From positions 310,001 through 374,000 of the forward strand of contig NZ_JABMLF010000006.1 of assembly GCF_013205055.1 (NCBI RefSeq): a stretch of 64,000 nt of DNA, in the 5' to 3' direction. A program made the position numbers and the translations under genes. Within the stretch, counting starts at the first letter, position 1; each line of letters begins with the position of its first letter. The notes under the pieces are model-generated. The model saw only the letters and a list, made by a program, of their open reading frames with translations, made no database searches and was not told the origin of the DNA. Shown piece after piece: positions 16,661 through 26,600 of this stretch. The DNA is from Rathayibacter sp. VKM Ac-2856. Its GTDB lineage: Bacteria > Actinomycetota > Actinomycetes > Actinomycetales > Microbacteriaceae.

Positions 16661-17470
16661 ATGCCGATCGTGCACATCGAGGACCTCGACCATCCGCTCC
16701 TGGCCGACTACCACCGCCTGACCGATGTGGCGCTGCGCCGGGTGCTCGAGCCCGAGGGCGGGCTCTACATCGCGGAGTCGTCGAAGGTGATCGTGCGCGC
16801 GCTCGACGCCGGGCACGTGCCGAAGTCGGTGCTGGTGCAGGAGAAGCGACTGCCGGACGCGGCGGAGGTGCTCGAGCGGTTCCCCGACGTGCCGGTGTTC
16901 GTCGGGCCGGACGCCGTGATCGAGGAGCTGACCGGGTTCCATCTGCACCGCGGGGCGCTCGCCTCGATGCGGCGGCCGGAGCTGCCGTCGATGGCCTCGC
17001 TGCTCGAGGACGCGCGGCTCGTGGTCATCCTCGAGGACCTGGTCGACCACACGAACGTCGGGGCCGTCTTCCGCGCGGCGGCCGGCATGGGGGCCGACGC
17101 GGTGCTGGTCAGCCCGCGCTGCGCGGATCCCCTCTACCGTCGGAGCGTCCGGGTGAGCATGGGCACGGTGCTCCAGGTGCCGTGGACGCGGATCCCCGAG
17201 TGGGGACCGGCGCGCACCGAGCTGCTCGCCGCGGGCTTCTCGGTCGCGGCGCTCGCGCTCGCGCCGGACGCGGTGCCGCTGGACGAGTACGCCGCCGCCC
17301 GGCCGGAGCGCGTCGCGATCGTGCTGGGCGCCGAGGGCGACGGGCTGAGCCGGGCGGCGCTGGACGCGGCGGACACTGTGGTGACGATCCCGATGCTGCA
17401 CGGCGTGGACTCGCTGAACGTCGCCTCGGCGAGCGCCGTCGCACTGTGGGCGCTGACGCGCGGGCGCTGA
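16661..17470 (+). CDS. TrmH/SpoU family RNA 2'-O-methyltransferase (269 aa)
   Basis: SPOUT-type methyltransferase with an N-terminal substrate-binding domain (IAESSKVIVRALDAG) and the three SpoU motifs: EDLVDHTNVGAVFRAAAG, VAIVLGAEGDGLS, and IPMLHGVDSLNVASASAVAL. It methylates ribose in tRNA or rRNA using S-adenosylmethionine; the target base cannot be told. ATG 16661 lies six bases after TAGGGT (16649-16654), so probably leaderless. Divergent from the sirtuin gene. Confidence 0.9.
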   Translation: MPIVHIEDLDHPLLADYHRLTDVALRRVLEPEGGLYIAESSKVIVRALDAGHVPKSVLVQEKRLPDAAEVLERFPDVPVFVGPDAVIEELTGFHLHRGALASMRRPELPSMASLLEDARLVVILEDLVDHTNVGAVFRAAAGMGADAVLVSPRCADPLYRRSVRVSMGTVLQVPWTRIPEWGPARTELLAAGFSVAALALAPDAVPLDEYAAARPERVAIVLGAEGDGLSRAALDAADTVVTIPMLHGVDSLNVASASAVALWALTRGR

Positions 17471-17534
17471 GCGGCGTCGGGTCGGCCCGCGCCGCCTCCG
17501 CGGTGCTCGCGGGGCGTCCGCCTACGATGACCGG

Positions 17535-18851
17535 GTGACCTCTCCGACGCGCCCCGACCGCTCGCCGATCGACGTCGTGGGCAGCGTCACCGCTGCACCG
17601 GCCGACCCCGCGCCGCGCCGCCGCCGGCCCCGCGCCCTCGCGGTCGTCGGGGTCGTCGTCGCGGCGGCGCTGGTCAGCGCGGGCGGTGCCTACGCGGCGA
17701 ACGCGGCCGGGGCCGAGCTGCCCGTCGCGACGGCGGTCGTGCAGGAGACGCCGCCGACCGTGATCGACGCACCCTCCGTCGCCTGGCCGTCCTACGGGGC
17801 GGGCGCGATCTCGGCGGTCGGCGTGCAGGGGCCGGAGGACGGCGGGATGCTCTCCACCTACGGCTCGACCGGGCAGCTGCCGATCGGCAGCATCGCGAAG
17901 GTGGTGACGGCGCTGGTGGTGCTCTCGGCGAAGCCCATCGCCGAGGGGACCGACGGCGGGACCATCTCGTTCACGAGCGCGGACGTCGGCTACTACAACG
18001 ACTCCGTCGCCGAGAACGGCTCGGTCGCCCCGGTCTCTGCCGGGCTGGAGCTCACGGAGCGCGAGGCGCTGACCGTGCTGATGCTGCCCTCGGCCAACAA
18101 CTACGCGAAGTCGCTCGCGATCTGGGCCTTCGGCTCGGAGGAGGACTACCTCGCCGCCGCGCGCACCTGGCTGGACGAGCGCGGACTCACCGGCACGGTG
18201 ATCGCGGACACCAGCGGGCTGTCGCCGGCGACCGTGAGCACGACGCTCGAGATGGTCGTGCTGGGGGAGCTGCTGATCGGCGATCCGGTCCTCGCGCCGA
18301 TCGTGGCGATGCCCTCCGCGGTGATCCCGGGGGTCGGCACGGTCGAGAACACGAACACGCTCCTCGGGCAGGCCGGGGTGGACGGGATCAAGACGGGCAC
18401 GACCGACGAGGCGGGCGCGTGCCTGCTGTTCTCGCTCGACACCACGGTCGAGGGGCGGCCGGTGACGCTCGTCGGCGTCGTCGTCGGGGCGCGGACGCAT
18501 CCGCAGCTCGCCGCGGACGTCCTCACGCTGATCCCGAGCGTCGAGGCGGGCTTCCGCACGGTGACGCTGACGGAGGCGGGGCAGGACTTCGGGAGCTTCA
18601 CCAGCGCGTGGGGCGAGAGCGCGGTCGCCGAGAGCAGCGAGGCGCAGTCGCTCCTGGTCTGGGGGGCGACCACCGTCTCGACGAGCGTGTCGCTGGACCC
18701 GGTCGAGGTCGTCGCGGACGGGCAGGAGGTCGGCACGGTGAACGTGGACGTCAACGGGCAGGCGTACCCGGTGCCGCTCGTCGCGGACGGGGCGATCGAG
18801 GACCCGGGGTTCGGCTGGCGCGTGACGAACCCGGGGGAGCTGTTCGGGTAG
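17535..18851 (+). CDS. D-alanyl-D-alanine carboxypeptidase (S11-like, 438 aa)
   Basis: Cell-wall enzyme trimming the terminal D-Ala of peptidoglycan stem peptides. Basic N-terminus then one membrane helix (about 34-57), so anchored with the catalytic domain outside. Penicillin-binding motifs are complete: SIAK with Ser119, SAN with Ser186, and KTGT at 286. A C-terminal beta-rich domain follows. GTG 17535 lies six bases after TACGAT (17523-17528), a leaderless arrangement. Its 3' end meets a REP element before the convergent SGNH gene. Confidence 0.9.
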   Translation: MTSPTRPDRSPIDVVGSVTAAPADPAPRRRRPRALAVVGVVVAAALVSAGGAYAANAAGAELPVATAVVQETPPTVIDAPSVAWPSYGAGAISAVGVQGPEDGGMLSTYGSTGQLPIGSIAKVVTALVVLSAKPIAEGTDGGTISFTSADVGYYNDSVAENGSVAPVSAGLELTEREALTVLMLPSANNYAKSLAIWAFGSEEDYLAAARTWLDERGLTGTVIADTSGLSPATVSTTLEMVVLGELLIGDPVLAPIVAMPSAVIPGVGTVENTNTLLGQAGVDGIKTGTTDEAGACLLFSLDTTVEGRPVTLVGVVVGARTHPQLAADVLTLIPSVEAGFRTVTLTEAGQDFGSFTSAWGESAVAESSEAQSLLVWGATTVSTSVSLDPVEVVADGQEVGTVNVDVNGQAYPVPLVADGAIEDPGFGWRVTNPGELFG

Positions 18852-18856
18852 CGGGG

Positions 18857-18894
18857 GTCTCGATCCGCCGCTGAGCGGCTGCTCGACCGGCATG
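18857..18894 (+). repeat. REP-like element B (single copy)
   Basis: One plus-oriented copy, GGTCTCGATCCGCCGCTGAGCGGCTGCTCGACCGGCATG-like, between the converging ends of the carboxypeptidase and SGNH hydrolase genes. The inner CCGCTGAGCGG forms the hairpin. Confidence 0.8.
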
Positions 18895-18917
18895 TGCCGG
18901 GGGCCGCTGCAGCGGGG

Positions 18918-19805
18918 TCAGGCGTCGTCGATGACGATGCGGACGCCGGCCGTCGCGATGTCGGCGGCGACCTCCTCCGGGGTCGCGTTGCCGGGGACGG
19001 GGCTGCCGGGGATCGACTCGGGCGGGCGCTGCAGGTAGGGGCCGGCGTCCGGGCGCTTGGCGGTGACGTAATCGCCGGAGGACTGGTGGCGCACCCGGCG
19101 CAGCACCCACGGCACGAGGTACTCGCGCGCCCACTTCACGTCCTCCGTGCGGGCGGCGCGCCAGGTCGTCGACGGCAGCGGCTCGGGAGCGAGCGGCCGC
19201 AGCGAGTTCTCCACGTTGAGGGCGCGCAGCACCATCCGAGCCACCTCGTGGTGACCGTGCGGATTGAGGTGCAGGCGGTCGGGCGCCCACATGCGCACGT
19301 CCTGGATCTCCTGCAGCGCCCACTGGTCGGCGACGATGCAGTCGTAGCGCTCGGCGAGCGCCCGCAGGTTCTCGTTGTAGATCGCGACCTTGCCGCGGAT
19401 GCGGCCGAAGACGGGGGAGAAGCTCACGTCGACGCCCGTGAAGAGCACCACCGTCGCTCCGTCCGAGCGCAGGCGCGCGAGACCGTCCTCGAAGCGGCGG
19501 GCGATGTCGTCCGGGTCGGTGCCGGGGCGGATCACGTCGTTACCGCCGGCGGAGATCGTGATGAGGTCCGGGCGCAGCGCGAGCGCCGGCTCGATCTGCT
19601 CGTCCACGATCTGCTGCAGGAGGCGGCCGCGCACGGCCAGGTTCGCGTAGGCGAAGTCGTCGGTCTGACCGGCGAGGACCTCCGCGACGCGGTCGGCCCA
19701 GCCGCGGTGACCGCCGGGGCTGGAGGGCTCGGGATCGCCGATCCCCTCGGTGAAGGAGTCGCCCAGGGCGACGTAGCGGGACCACGGATGACGCTGCTCG
19801 ACCAT
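18918..19805 (-). CDS. SGNH/GDSL hydrolase family protein (295 aa)
   Basis: Serine esterase fold: block I ALGDSFTEG (nucleophile Ser), block II near NLAVRGRLL, block III SAGGNDV (oxyanion Asn), block V DRLHLNPHGHHEVA (Asp and His). No signal peptide, so cytosolic unless exported otherwise. The last 100 residues form an extra domain beyond the SGNH core with no recognised motif. ATG 19805 follows GGAGGG. Substrate unknown; such proteins include lipid and carbohydrate deacetylases. Confidence 0.85.
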   Translation of the reverse strand: MVEQRHPWSRYVALGDSFTEGIGDPEPSSPGGHRGWADRVAEVLAGQTDDFAYANLAVRGRLLQQIVDEQIEPALALRPDLITISAGGNDVIRPGTDPDDIARRFEDGLARLRSDGATVVLFTGVDVSFSPVFGRIRGKVAIYNENLRALAERYDCIVADQWALQEIQDVRMWAPDRLHLNPHGHHEVARMVLRALNVENSLRPLAPEPLPSTTWRAARTEDVKWAREYLVPWVLRRVRHQSSGDYVTAKRPDAGPYLQRPPESIPGSPVPGNATPEEVAADIATAGVRIVIDDA

Positions 19806-19933
19806 CCCTCCATTCTGCGCTCCGTGCGCGCGGAGGGGGTCCCCCGCCCGGACGATCCCGACACGCCGGGACCTCGCCCGCCGGGGCGCGGAGCGGAGGC
19901 CGGCGTCGGAGGTGTCGGCTAGCCTCGGTCCAC

Positions 19934-21748
19934 GTGAACAGTCCCTCGAACTTCGGTCATCAGGTCGGCACCTCCGCCGCGGAGCACCTGTCCCCGTCGT
20001 TCCCCGGGCGGGCGCCCTGGGGCACCGCGAACAAGCTGCGGGCCTGGCAGGCGGAGGCCCTCGAGGCCTACTTCCAGCAGGAGCCGCGCGACTTCCTCGC
20101 GGCCGCGACGCCCGGCGCCGGCAAGACGACCTTCGCCCTCCGCCTCGCCGCCGAGCTGCTGCACAACCGCACCGTCGACCGCATCACCGTCGTCGCGCCC
20201 ACCGAGCACCTCAAGCGCCAGTGGGCCGAGGCGGCGCACCGCGTCGGCATCCGGCTCGACCCCACCTTCACCAACCGGATGGGCCGGCACGCCCGGCACT
20301 ACCACGGCGTCGCCGTCACCTACGCGCAGGTCGCCGTGCGGCCCGAGCTGCACCGCGAGCTGACCCTGTCCGGCCGCTCGCTGGTGATCCTCGACGAGGT
20401 GCACCACGGCGGCGACGCGCTGAGCTGGGGCGACGCGATCCGCGAGGCGTTCGAGCCGGCCACCCGGCGGCTCTCGCTCACCGGGACCCCGTTCCGCTCG
20501 GACACGGCGCCGATCCCGTTCGTCAGCTACCTGCCCGACCAGGAGGGCATCCGCACCTCGCTGACCGACTACGCCTACGGCTACGGCCGCGCGCTCGCGG
20601 ACGGGGTCGTCCGCCCGGTGCTCTTCATGGTCTACGCGGGCCAGATGCGCTGGAAGTCGAAGGCCGGCGACGAGATGGAGGCGCGGCTCGGCGAGGGCAA
20701 CACCAAGGACATCACCTCGCAGGCCTGGCGGACGGCGCTCGACCCCAAGGGCGAGTGGATCCCCTCCGTCCTGCGCGCCGCGAACACCCGGCTGACCGAG
20801 GTGCGCCGCGGGATCCCCGATGCCGGCGGCCTCGTCATCGCTACCGACCACTACGCGGCGCGGGCCTACGCGGCGATGCTGCGCGAGATCAGCGGCGAGC
20901 CGGTCACCGTCGTCCTCTCCGACGAGAAGGAGGCCAGCGACCGGATCGAGGAGTTCTCGAAGGGCGACAGCCGGTGGATGGTCGCCGTGCGGATGGTGTC
21001 GGAGGGCGTGGACGTGCCGCGCCTGGCCGTCGGCGTCTACGCCACCTCGGCCTCCACCCCGCTGTTCTTCGCGCAGGCGATCGGCCGCTTCGTCCGGGCC
21101 CGCCGCCGCGGCGAGACCGCCTCGATCTTCCTGCCCAACGTGCCGGGGCTGCTCGCCCTCGCCGGCTCGATGGAGCAGCAGCGCGACCACGCCCTCGACC
21201 GGCGCGTGTCCGACGACGAGGAGTACCCCGAGGCCGACCTGATGGCCGACGCCGAGCGCGAGGCCAAGGCGTCGTCGGACCTGCTCGAGGAGGGCCGCTT
21301 CGAGTCGCTCGGCTCGGCCGCCACCTTCGACCGCGTGATGTACGAGGGCGCCGAGTTCGGGATGGAGGTCGAGGTCGAGAGCGAGGAGGAGCTCGACTTC
21401 ATCGGCCTGCCCGGACTGCTCGAGCCCGAGCAGGTGCGCGAGCTGCTGCAGCACCGCCAGCAGCGCCAGGCGAAGCGCGCGGGCGGCCGCGCGGGCGCCC
21501 ACGGCGCCCAGGCGCCGGTGGAGGCGAAGGAGAGCGAGATCCCCGCGCCGCTCTACCGCACGCTCAAGGAGCAGCGCAGCCTGCTCAACTCGCTCGTCGG
21601 GCTGTGGGCCCGCAACACGGGGGAGACCCACGGCCAGGTGCACACCGAGCTGCGCCGGCTCTGCGGAGGGCCGGCGGTCGCGCAGGCGAGCGTGACGCAG
21701 CTCCAGGCGCGGATCGATCTGCTGCGCAAGAGGATCGGCTCGCACTAG
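19934..21748 (+). CDS. SF2 DEAD/DEAH-type helicase (604 aa)
   Basis: Superfamily 2 helicase: Walker A TPGAGKTT (residues 59-66), TVVAPTEHLK (Ia), DEVH at 154-157, SLTGTPFRSD (III), MVSEGVDVPRLAVGVYAT (V) and QAIGRFVRARRRGE (VI). The C-terminal 150 residues are charged and helical with a basic patch (RQAKRAGGRAG). It resembles type III restriction R subunits and uncharacterised actinobacterial helicases, but no methylase is adjacent. GTG 19934 lies eight bases after TAGCCT. Nucleic-acid substrate unknown. Confidence 0.85.
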   Translation: MNSPSNFGHQVGTSAAEHLSPSFPGRAPWGTANKLRAWQAEALEAYFQQEPRDFLAAATPGAGKTTFALRLAAELLHNRTVDRITVVAPTEHLKRQWAEAAHRVGIRLDPTFTNRMGRHARHYHGVAVTYAQVAVRPELHRELTLSGRSLVILDEVHHGGDALSWGDAIREAFEPATRRLSLTGTPFRSDTAPIPFVSYLPDQEGIRTSLTDYAYGYGRALADGVVRPVLFMVYAGQMRWKSKAGDEMEARLGEGNTKDITSQAWRTALDPKGEWIPSVLRAANTRLTEVRRGIPDAGGLVIATDHYAARAYAAMLREISGEPVTVVLSDEKEASDRIEEFSKGDSRWMVAVRMVSEGVDVPRLAVGVYATSASTPLFFAQAIGRFVRARRRGETASIFLPNVPGLLALAGSMEQQRDHALDRRVSDDEEYPEADLMADAEREAKASSDLLEEGRFESLGSAATFDRVMYEGAEFGMEVEVESEEELDFIGLPGLLEPEQVRELLQHRQQRQAKRAGGRAGAHGAQAPVEAKESEIPAPLYRTLKEQRSLLNSLVGLWARNTGETHGQVHTELRRLCGGPAVAQASVTQLQARIDLLRKRIGSH

Positions 21749-21976
21749 AGGCCCGGCACTATCGGATCGGCGACGGGCGGTCCAGCCCTCGCCGCGGATT
21801 CTCGCGGTCCGTACTGTCTGAGCGTGGCCTCCCCGGAAGCACGGGAGGAGCCTCTCGCTAAGCTGGGCAGTCGGTCCGTCGCGAAGGTGACGGACCATCA
21901 CCCCCGACGTCGGGCATCCGCAGACCGCCCGTCGGCCTCCCCCGGATCGCCCGAGACCAGAACTCAGAGGAGTCTC

Positions 21977-24229
21977 GTGGAGACCTGGCCCGGAACCGCC
22001 TACCCCTTGGGCGCCACCTTCGATGGAAGCGGCACGAACTTCGCCCTGTTCAGCGAGGCCGCCGAGCGCGTCGAGCTCTGCCTCTTCGAGGAGGACGGAA
22101 CCGAGACGCGCGTCGAGGTCCTCGAGTCCGACGCGTACGTCTGGCACTGCTACCTCCCCCAGGTGCAGCCCGGCCAGCGCTACGGCTACCGCATCCACGG
22201 CAGCTACGACCCGGCGAGCGGGCAGCGCTGCAACCCCAGCAAGCTGCTGCTCGACCCCTACGCGAAGGCCGTCTCGGGCGAGATCGACTGGGACCAGTCG
22301 CTCTTCTCGTACACCTTCGGCGACCCGGACTCGACGAACGACGAGGACTCGGCGCCGCACATGATGATGGGCGTCGTCATCAACCCCTTCTTCGACTGGG
22401 CCGGCGACCGCCGTCCGCGCACCTCGTACGACAGCACCGTCATCTACGAGGCGCACGTGAAGGGGCTCACGAAGAGCCACCCCGACGTGCCGGAGGAGCT
22501 GCGCGGCACCTACGCCGGCGTCGCCCACCCCGCCGTCATCGCGCACCTCAAGCACCTGGGCGTCACCGCGATCGAGCTGATGCCGGTGCACCAGTTCGTC
22601 AACGACTCGACGCTGATCGAGAAGGGCCTCTCGAACTACTGGGGCTACAACACGATCGGCTTCTTCGCGCCGCAGAACACCTACGGCGCCACCGGCGACC
22701 TGGGCCAGCAGGTCCAGGAGTTCAAGAGCATGGTGAAGGCGCTGCACGCGGCCGGCATCGAGGTCATCCTCGACGTGGTCTACAACCACACCGCGGAGGG
22801 CAACCACCTCGGCCCGACGCTGTCGTTCCGCGGCATCGACAACGAGGCGTACTACCGCCTGGTCGACGACGACAAGCGCTACTACATGGACTACACCGGC
22901 ACCGGCAACACCCTGAACGTGCGCCACCCGCACTCGCTGCAGCTGATCATGGACTCGCTGCGCTACTGGGTGACCGAGATGCGCGTCGACGGCTTCCGCT
23001 TCGACCTCGCCTCGGCGCTGGCCCGCGAGTTCTACGACGTCGACCGGCTCTCGACCTTCTTCGAGCTCGTCCAGCAGGACCCGGTGGTCTCGCAGGTCAA
23101 GCTGATCGCCGAGCCCTGGGACGTCGGCCCCGGCGGCTACCAGGTCGGCAACTTCCCGCCGCAGTGGACCGAGTGGAACGGCAAGTACCGCGACACCGTC
23201 CGCGACTTCTGGCGCGGCGAGCCGTCGACGCTCGGCGAGTTCGCCTCGCGTCTCACCGGCTCGGCCGACCTCTACGCGCGCTCCGGCCGCTACCCGGTCG
23301 CCTCGATCAACTTCGTCACCGCGCACGACGGCTTCACCCTGCGCGACCTGGTCTCGTACAACGAGAAGCACAACGACGCCAACGGCGAGGACGGCAACGA
23401 CGGCGAGTCGCACAACCGCTCCTGGAACCACGGCGCCGAGGGACCCACCGACGACCCGACGGTCCTCGGCCTGCGCGCGCGCCAGCAGCGCAACTTCCTC
23501 GCGACGATGCTGATCTCGCAGGGCGTGCCGATGATCCTGCACGGCGACGAGCTCGGCCGCACCCAGAACGGCAACAACAACACCTACGCGCAGGACAGCG
23601 AGCTGACCTGGATCGACTGGGAGAAGGCGGACCGGCCGCTGGTCGAGTTCACGGCGGCGCTGATCCGCCTCCGCGCCGAGCACCCGACCTTCCGCCGCGG
23701 CCGCTTCTTCGACGGGCGCCCGGTGCTCCGCGGCACCGGCGAGCCGCTGCCGGACATCGTCTGGTTCAAGGCCGACGGCACCGAGATGACGCCGTCGGAC
23801 TGGGACTCGGGCCTGGACCGCTCGGTCGGCATCTACCTCAACGGCAACGGGATCCGTGAGCGCGACGAGCGCGGCCAGCCGGTCGTCGACGACAGCTTCC
23901 TGCTCTACTTCAACGCCGACGACGTCGACGTGGAGTTCACGATCCCGAGCGACGAGTACGCGGTCGAGTGGGCCGTCCTCGTCGACACCGCCGGTGCGGA
24001 GGCCGACTCCGTGCCGCGGCCGGCCGGCGCGATCCTCACCGTGCAGGCCAAGTCGCTCGTGATCCTGCAGGAGCACAGCGCCCCCGAGCCCGAGGTCGAC
24101 CACTCGGTCGCCGCCTCGCTGGCCTCGCTCGCCGCGACCTCGGCGATCCCGATCATCACCACCACGGGCCACACCAGCCCCCACGAGGAGTCGACCGACT
24201 CCGCGACCGCCTCTTCGACAGGAGCCTGA
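21977..24229 (+). CDS. glgX: Glycogen debranching enzyme GlgX (isoamylase-type)
   Basis: Hydrolyses alpha-1,6 branches of limit dextrin. An N-terminal CBM48 domain ([20 protein letters not shown]) precedes a GH13 catalytic domain with [20 protein letters not shown] (nucleophile Asp), [13 protein letters not shown] (acid/base Glu) and [10 protein letters not shown]. The enzyme proper should end near residue 700; the last 50 residues are an unusual Ala/Ser/Thr tail. GTG 21977 follows AGAGGAG by six bases; a TAAGCT hexamer at 21857-21862 could be its -10, giving a leader of about 110 bases. First gene of glgX-treY-treZ. Confidence 0.92.
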   Translation: METWPGTAYPLGATFDGSGTNFALFSEAAERVELCLFEEDGTETRVEVLESDAYVWHCYLPQVQPGQRYGYRIHGSYDPASGQRCNPSKLLLDPYAKAVSGEIDWDQSLFSYTFGDPDSTNDEDSAPHMMMGVVINPFFDWAGDRRPRTSYDSTVIYEAHVKGLTKSHPDVPEELRGTYAGVAHPAVIAHLKHLGVTAIELMPVHQFVNDSTLIEKGLSNYWGYNTIGFFAPQNTYGATGDLGQQVQEFKSMVKALHAAGIEVILDVVYNHTAEGNHLGPTLSFRGIDNEAYYRLVDDDKRYYMDYTGTGNTLNVRHPHSLQLIMDSLRYWVTEMRVDGFRFDLASALAREFYDVDRLSTFFELVQQDPVVSQVKLIAEPWDVGPGGYQVGNFPPQWTEWNGKYRDTVRDFWRGEPSTLGEFASRLTGSADLYARSGRYPVASINFVTAHDGFTLRDLVSYNEKHNDANGEDGNDGESHNRSWNHGAEGPTDDPTVLGLRARQQRNFLATMLISQGVPMILHGDELGRTQNGNNNTYAQDSELTWIDWEKADRPLVEFTAALIRLRAEHPTFRRGRFFDGRPVLRGTGEPLPDIVWFKADGTEMTPSDWDSGLDRSVGIYLNGNGIRERDERGQPVVDDSFLLYFNADDVDVEFTIPSDEYAVEWAVLVDTAGAEADSVPRPAGAILTVQAKSLVILQEHSAPEPEVDHSVAASLASLAATSAIPIITTTGHTSPHEESTDSATASSTGA

Positions 24230-24230
24230 C

Positions 24231-26546
24231 GTGCGACTGCCCGCTTCGACCTACCGACTCCAGATCCGCTCCGGCTTCGACCTCGACGAGGCGGCGCAGA
24301 TCGCCGACTACGTGCGCTCGCTGGGCGCCGACTGGCTCTACTTCTCGCCGCTGCTGACCGCCGAGCCCGGCTCGGACCACGGCTACGACGTCGTCGACCA
24401 CACGCAGGTCGACCCGGCCCGCGGCGGCGGCGAGGGCCTCGCCCACGCCTCCGCGGCGGCGAGGAAGGAGGGCCTCGGCGTCCTCATCGACATCGTGCCG
24501 AACCACATGGGCGTCGCCACTCCGGTAGAGAACGCCTGGTGGTGGGACCTGCTGAAGAACGGCCGGAGCTCCCGCTACGCCGAGGCGTTCGACATCGACT
24601 GGGAGGCGGGCGCCGGGAAGCTGCGCGTGCCGATCCTCGGCGACGGCGCGTCGGAGGGCGACAGTGAGAGCGAGCTCGACGCGCTCGAGGTCGTCGGCGA
24701 CGAGCTGCACTACTACGAGAACCGCCTGCCGATCGCGCCCGGCACGGCCGAGCCCGGCGACTCCGGCCGCACCGTGCACGCCCGCCAGAGCTACGAGCTG
24801 GTCAACTGGCGCCGCGCCGACGCCGAGCTCAACTACCGCCGCTTCTTCGCGGTGAACACCCTCGCCGCGATCACGGTCGAGCGGCCCGAGGTCTTCGACG
24901 CCTCGCACCGCGAGATCGTGCGCTGGTTCACCGAGGGCCTCGCCGACGGCCTGCGGGTCGACCACCCGGACGGCCTGGCCGACCCGGGCGGATACCTGGA
25001 CGATCTCGCGCGGGCGATCGACGGCGCGCCGGTCTGGGTCGAGAAGATCCTCGAGGGCGACGAGCAGCTGCCCGCGCACTGGGCGACCGTGGGCACCACC
25101 GGCTACGACGCGCTCGCCGACATCGACCGGATCCTCGTCGACCCCGACGCCCGTCCGGTGCTCGAGGGCCTGGACGCCGAGCTGGGCGACGGCGGCGCCC
25201 CGGTGGAGTGGGCGGATCTGATCCACGACACCAAGCGCGGCATCGCCGACGGCATCCTGCGCTCGGAGGTCCTGCGCCTGGCCCGCCTGATCCCGCAGGT
25301 CGACGGGGCGGACGACGCCCTCGCCGAGCTGCTCGCGACCTTCCCGGTCTACCGCAGCTACCTGCCCTACGGCGCCGAGCACCTCGAGCACGCGCGTCTC
25401 GACGCGCGGCACCGCCGCCCCGAGATCGCGGCGACGATCGACGAGGTCGCCGCGCTGCTCGAGGAGACCGGCACCCCGGTGTCGATCCGCTTCCAGCAGA
25501 CCTCCGGCATGGTGATGGCGAAGGGCGTCGAGGACACCGCGTTCTACCGCTACAGCCGCCTGACCTCGCTGAACGAAGTCGGCGCCGACCCGGACGAGTT
25601 CGCGATCGACCTGGAGGAGTTCCACCGCCGCCAGGGCGTCCGCCAGGCCTCCTTCCCGGCCTCGCTCACCACGCTGTCGACGCACGACACCAAGCGCGGC
25701 GAGGACACCCGCGCCCGCATCACCGCTCTCGCGGAGGACGCCGAGGCCTGGGCCGCGACGCTGCGCGAGCTGCACGGGCTGGTCGGCTTCGGCGACGGAC
25801 CGGTCGAGCACCTGCTCTGGGAGGCGATCGTCGGATCGTGGCCCGCGTCGCGCGAGCGCCTGCACGCCTACGCCGAGAAGGCGTCGCGCGAGGCCGGCAG
25901 CTCGACGATGTGGACCGCGCCGGACGAGGCGTTCGAGAAGCGGATGCACGCGGCCGTCGACGCCGCCTTCGACGACGCGGCCGTCCGCCGCCTGATCGAG
26001 GACACCGTGGCGCGCGTCTCGGCCACCGGCTGGTCGAACAGCCTCTCGGCCAAGCTCGTGCAGCTGACCGCGCCGGGCATCCCGGACGTCTACCAGGGCA
26101 GCGAGCTGTGGGAGACGTCGCTCGTCGACCCCGACAACCGCCGCCCGGTCGACTTCGCCGAGCGCCGGGCCCTGCTCGAGCGGATCGACGGCGGCTGGCA
26201 GCCGGAGATCGACGCCGAGGGCGCCGCCAAGCTGCTCGTGACCTCGCGGGCGCTGCGCCTGCGCCGCGACCGGCCGGAGCTCTTCACGCGCTACGCCGCC
26301 GTCCCCGCCATCGGCCCCGCGGCCGAGCACGCCATCGCCTTCGACCGCGGCGGCGCACTCACGGTGGCCACCCGCCTGCCCGCGCGCCTCGAGGCCGAGG
26401 GCGGCTGGGGCGAGACGCTCGTCGTCCTGCCCGGCCACCCGGTCGAGGACGTCCTGACCGGCCGCACCTTCGCCGGCGGGCCGACCGCCCTCGCGGAGAT
26501 CCTCGGCGGCGGCTACCCCGTCGCCCTGCTCGTTCCGGTCGCCTGA
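24231..26546 (+). CDS. treY: Malto-oligosyltrehalose synthase
   Basis: Converts the reducing-end alpha-1,4 bond of malto-oligosaccharides to the alpha,alpha-1,1 bond of trehalose by intramolecular transglucosylation. 771 aa, GH13 family: [20 protein letters not shown] at the start, [23 protein letters not shown] with the nucleophile Asp, VEKILEGDE with the acid/base Glu, and [10 protein letters not shown] near residue 485. The length fits the family. GTG 24231 is one base after the glgX stop, with AGGAG inside the end of glgX, so translation is coupled. Confidence 0.95.
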   Translation: MRLPASTYRLQIRSGFDLDEAAQIADYVRSLGADWLYFSPLLTAEPGSDHGYDVVDHTQVDPARGGGEGLAHASAAARKEGLGVLIDIVPNHMGVATPVENAWWWDLLKNGRSSRYAEAFDIDWEAGAGKLRVPILGDGASEGDSESELDALEVVGDELHYYENRLPIAPGTAEPGDSGRTVHARQSYELVNWRRADAELNYRRFFAVNTLAAITVERPEVFDASHREIVRWFTEGLADGLRVDHPDGLADPGGYLDDLARAIDGAPVWVEKILEGDEQLPAHWATVGTTGYDALADIDRILVDPDARPVLEGLDAELGDGGAPVEWADLIHDTKRGIADGILRSEVLRLARLIPQVDGADDALAELLATFPVYRSYLPYGAEHLEHARLDARHRRPEIAATIDEVAALLEETGTPVSIRFQQTSGMVMAKGVEDTAFYRYSRLTSLNEVGADPDEFAIDLEEFHRRQGVRQASFPASLTTLSTHDTKRGEDTRARITALAEDAEAWAATLRELHGLVGFGDGPVEHLLWEAIVGSWPASRERLHAYAEKASREAGSSTMWTAPDEAFEKRMHAAVDAAFDDAAVRRLIEDTVARVSATGWSNSLSAKLVQLTAPGIPDVYQGSELWETSLVDPDNRRPVDFAERRALLERIDGGWQPEIDAEGAAKLLVTSRALRLRRDRPELFTRYAAVPAIGPAAEHAIAFDRGGALTVATRLPARLEAEGGWGETLVVLPGHPVEDVLTGRTFAGGPTALAEILGGGYPVALLVPVA

Positions 26547-26600
26547 CCCCGCGAGCCCCGTCCCCCCTCCCGATCCGCTCGAACGACCCTGGAGAACACC

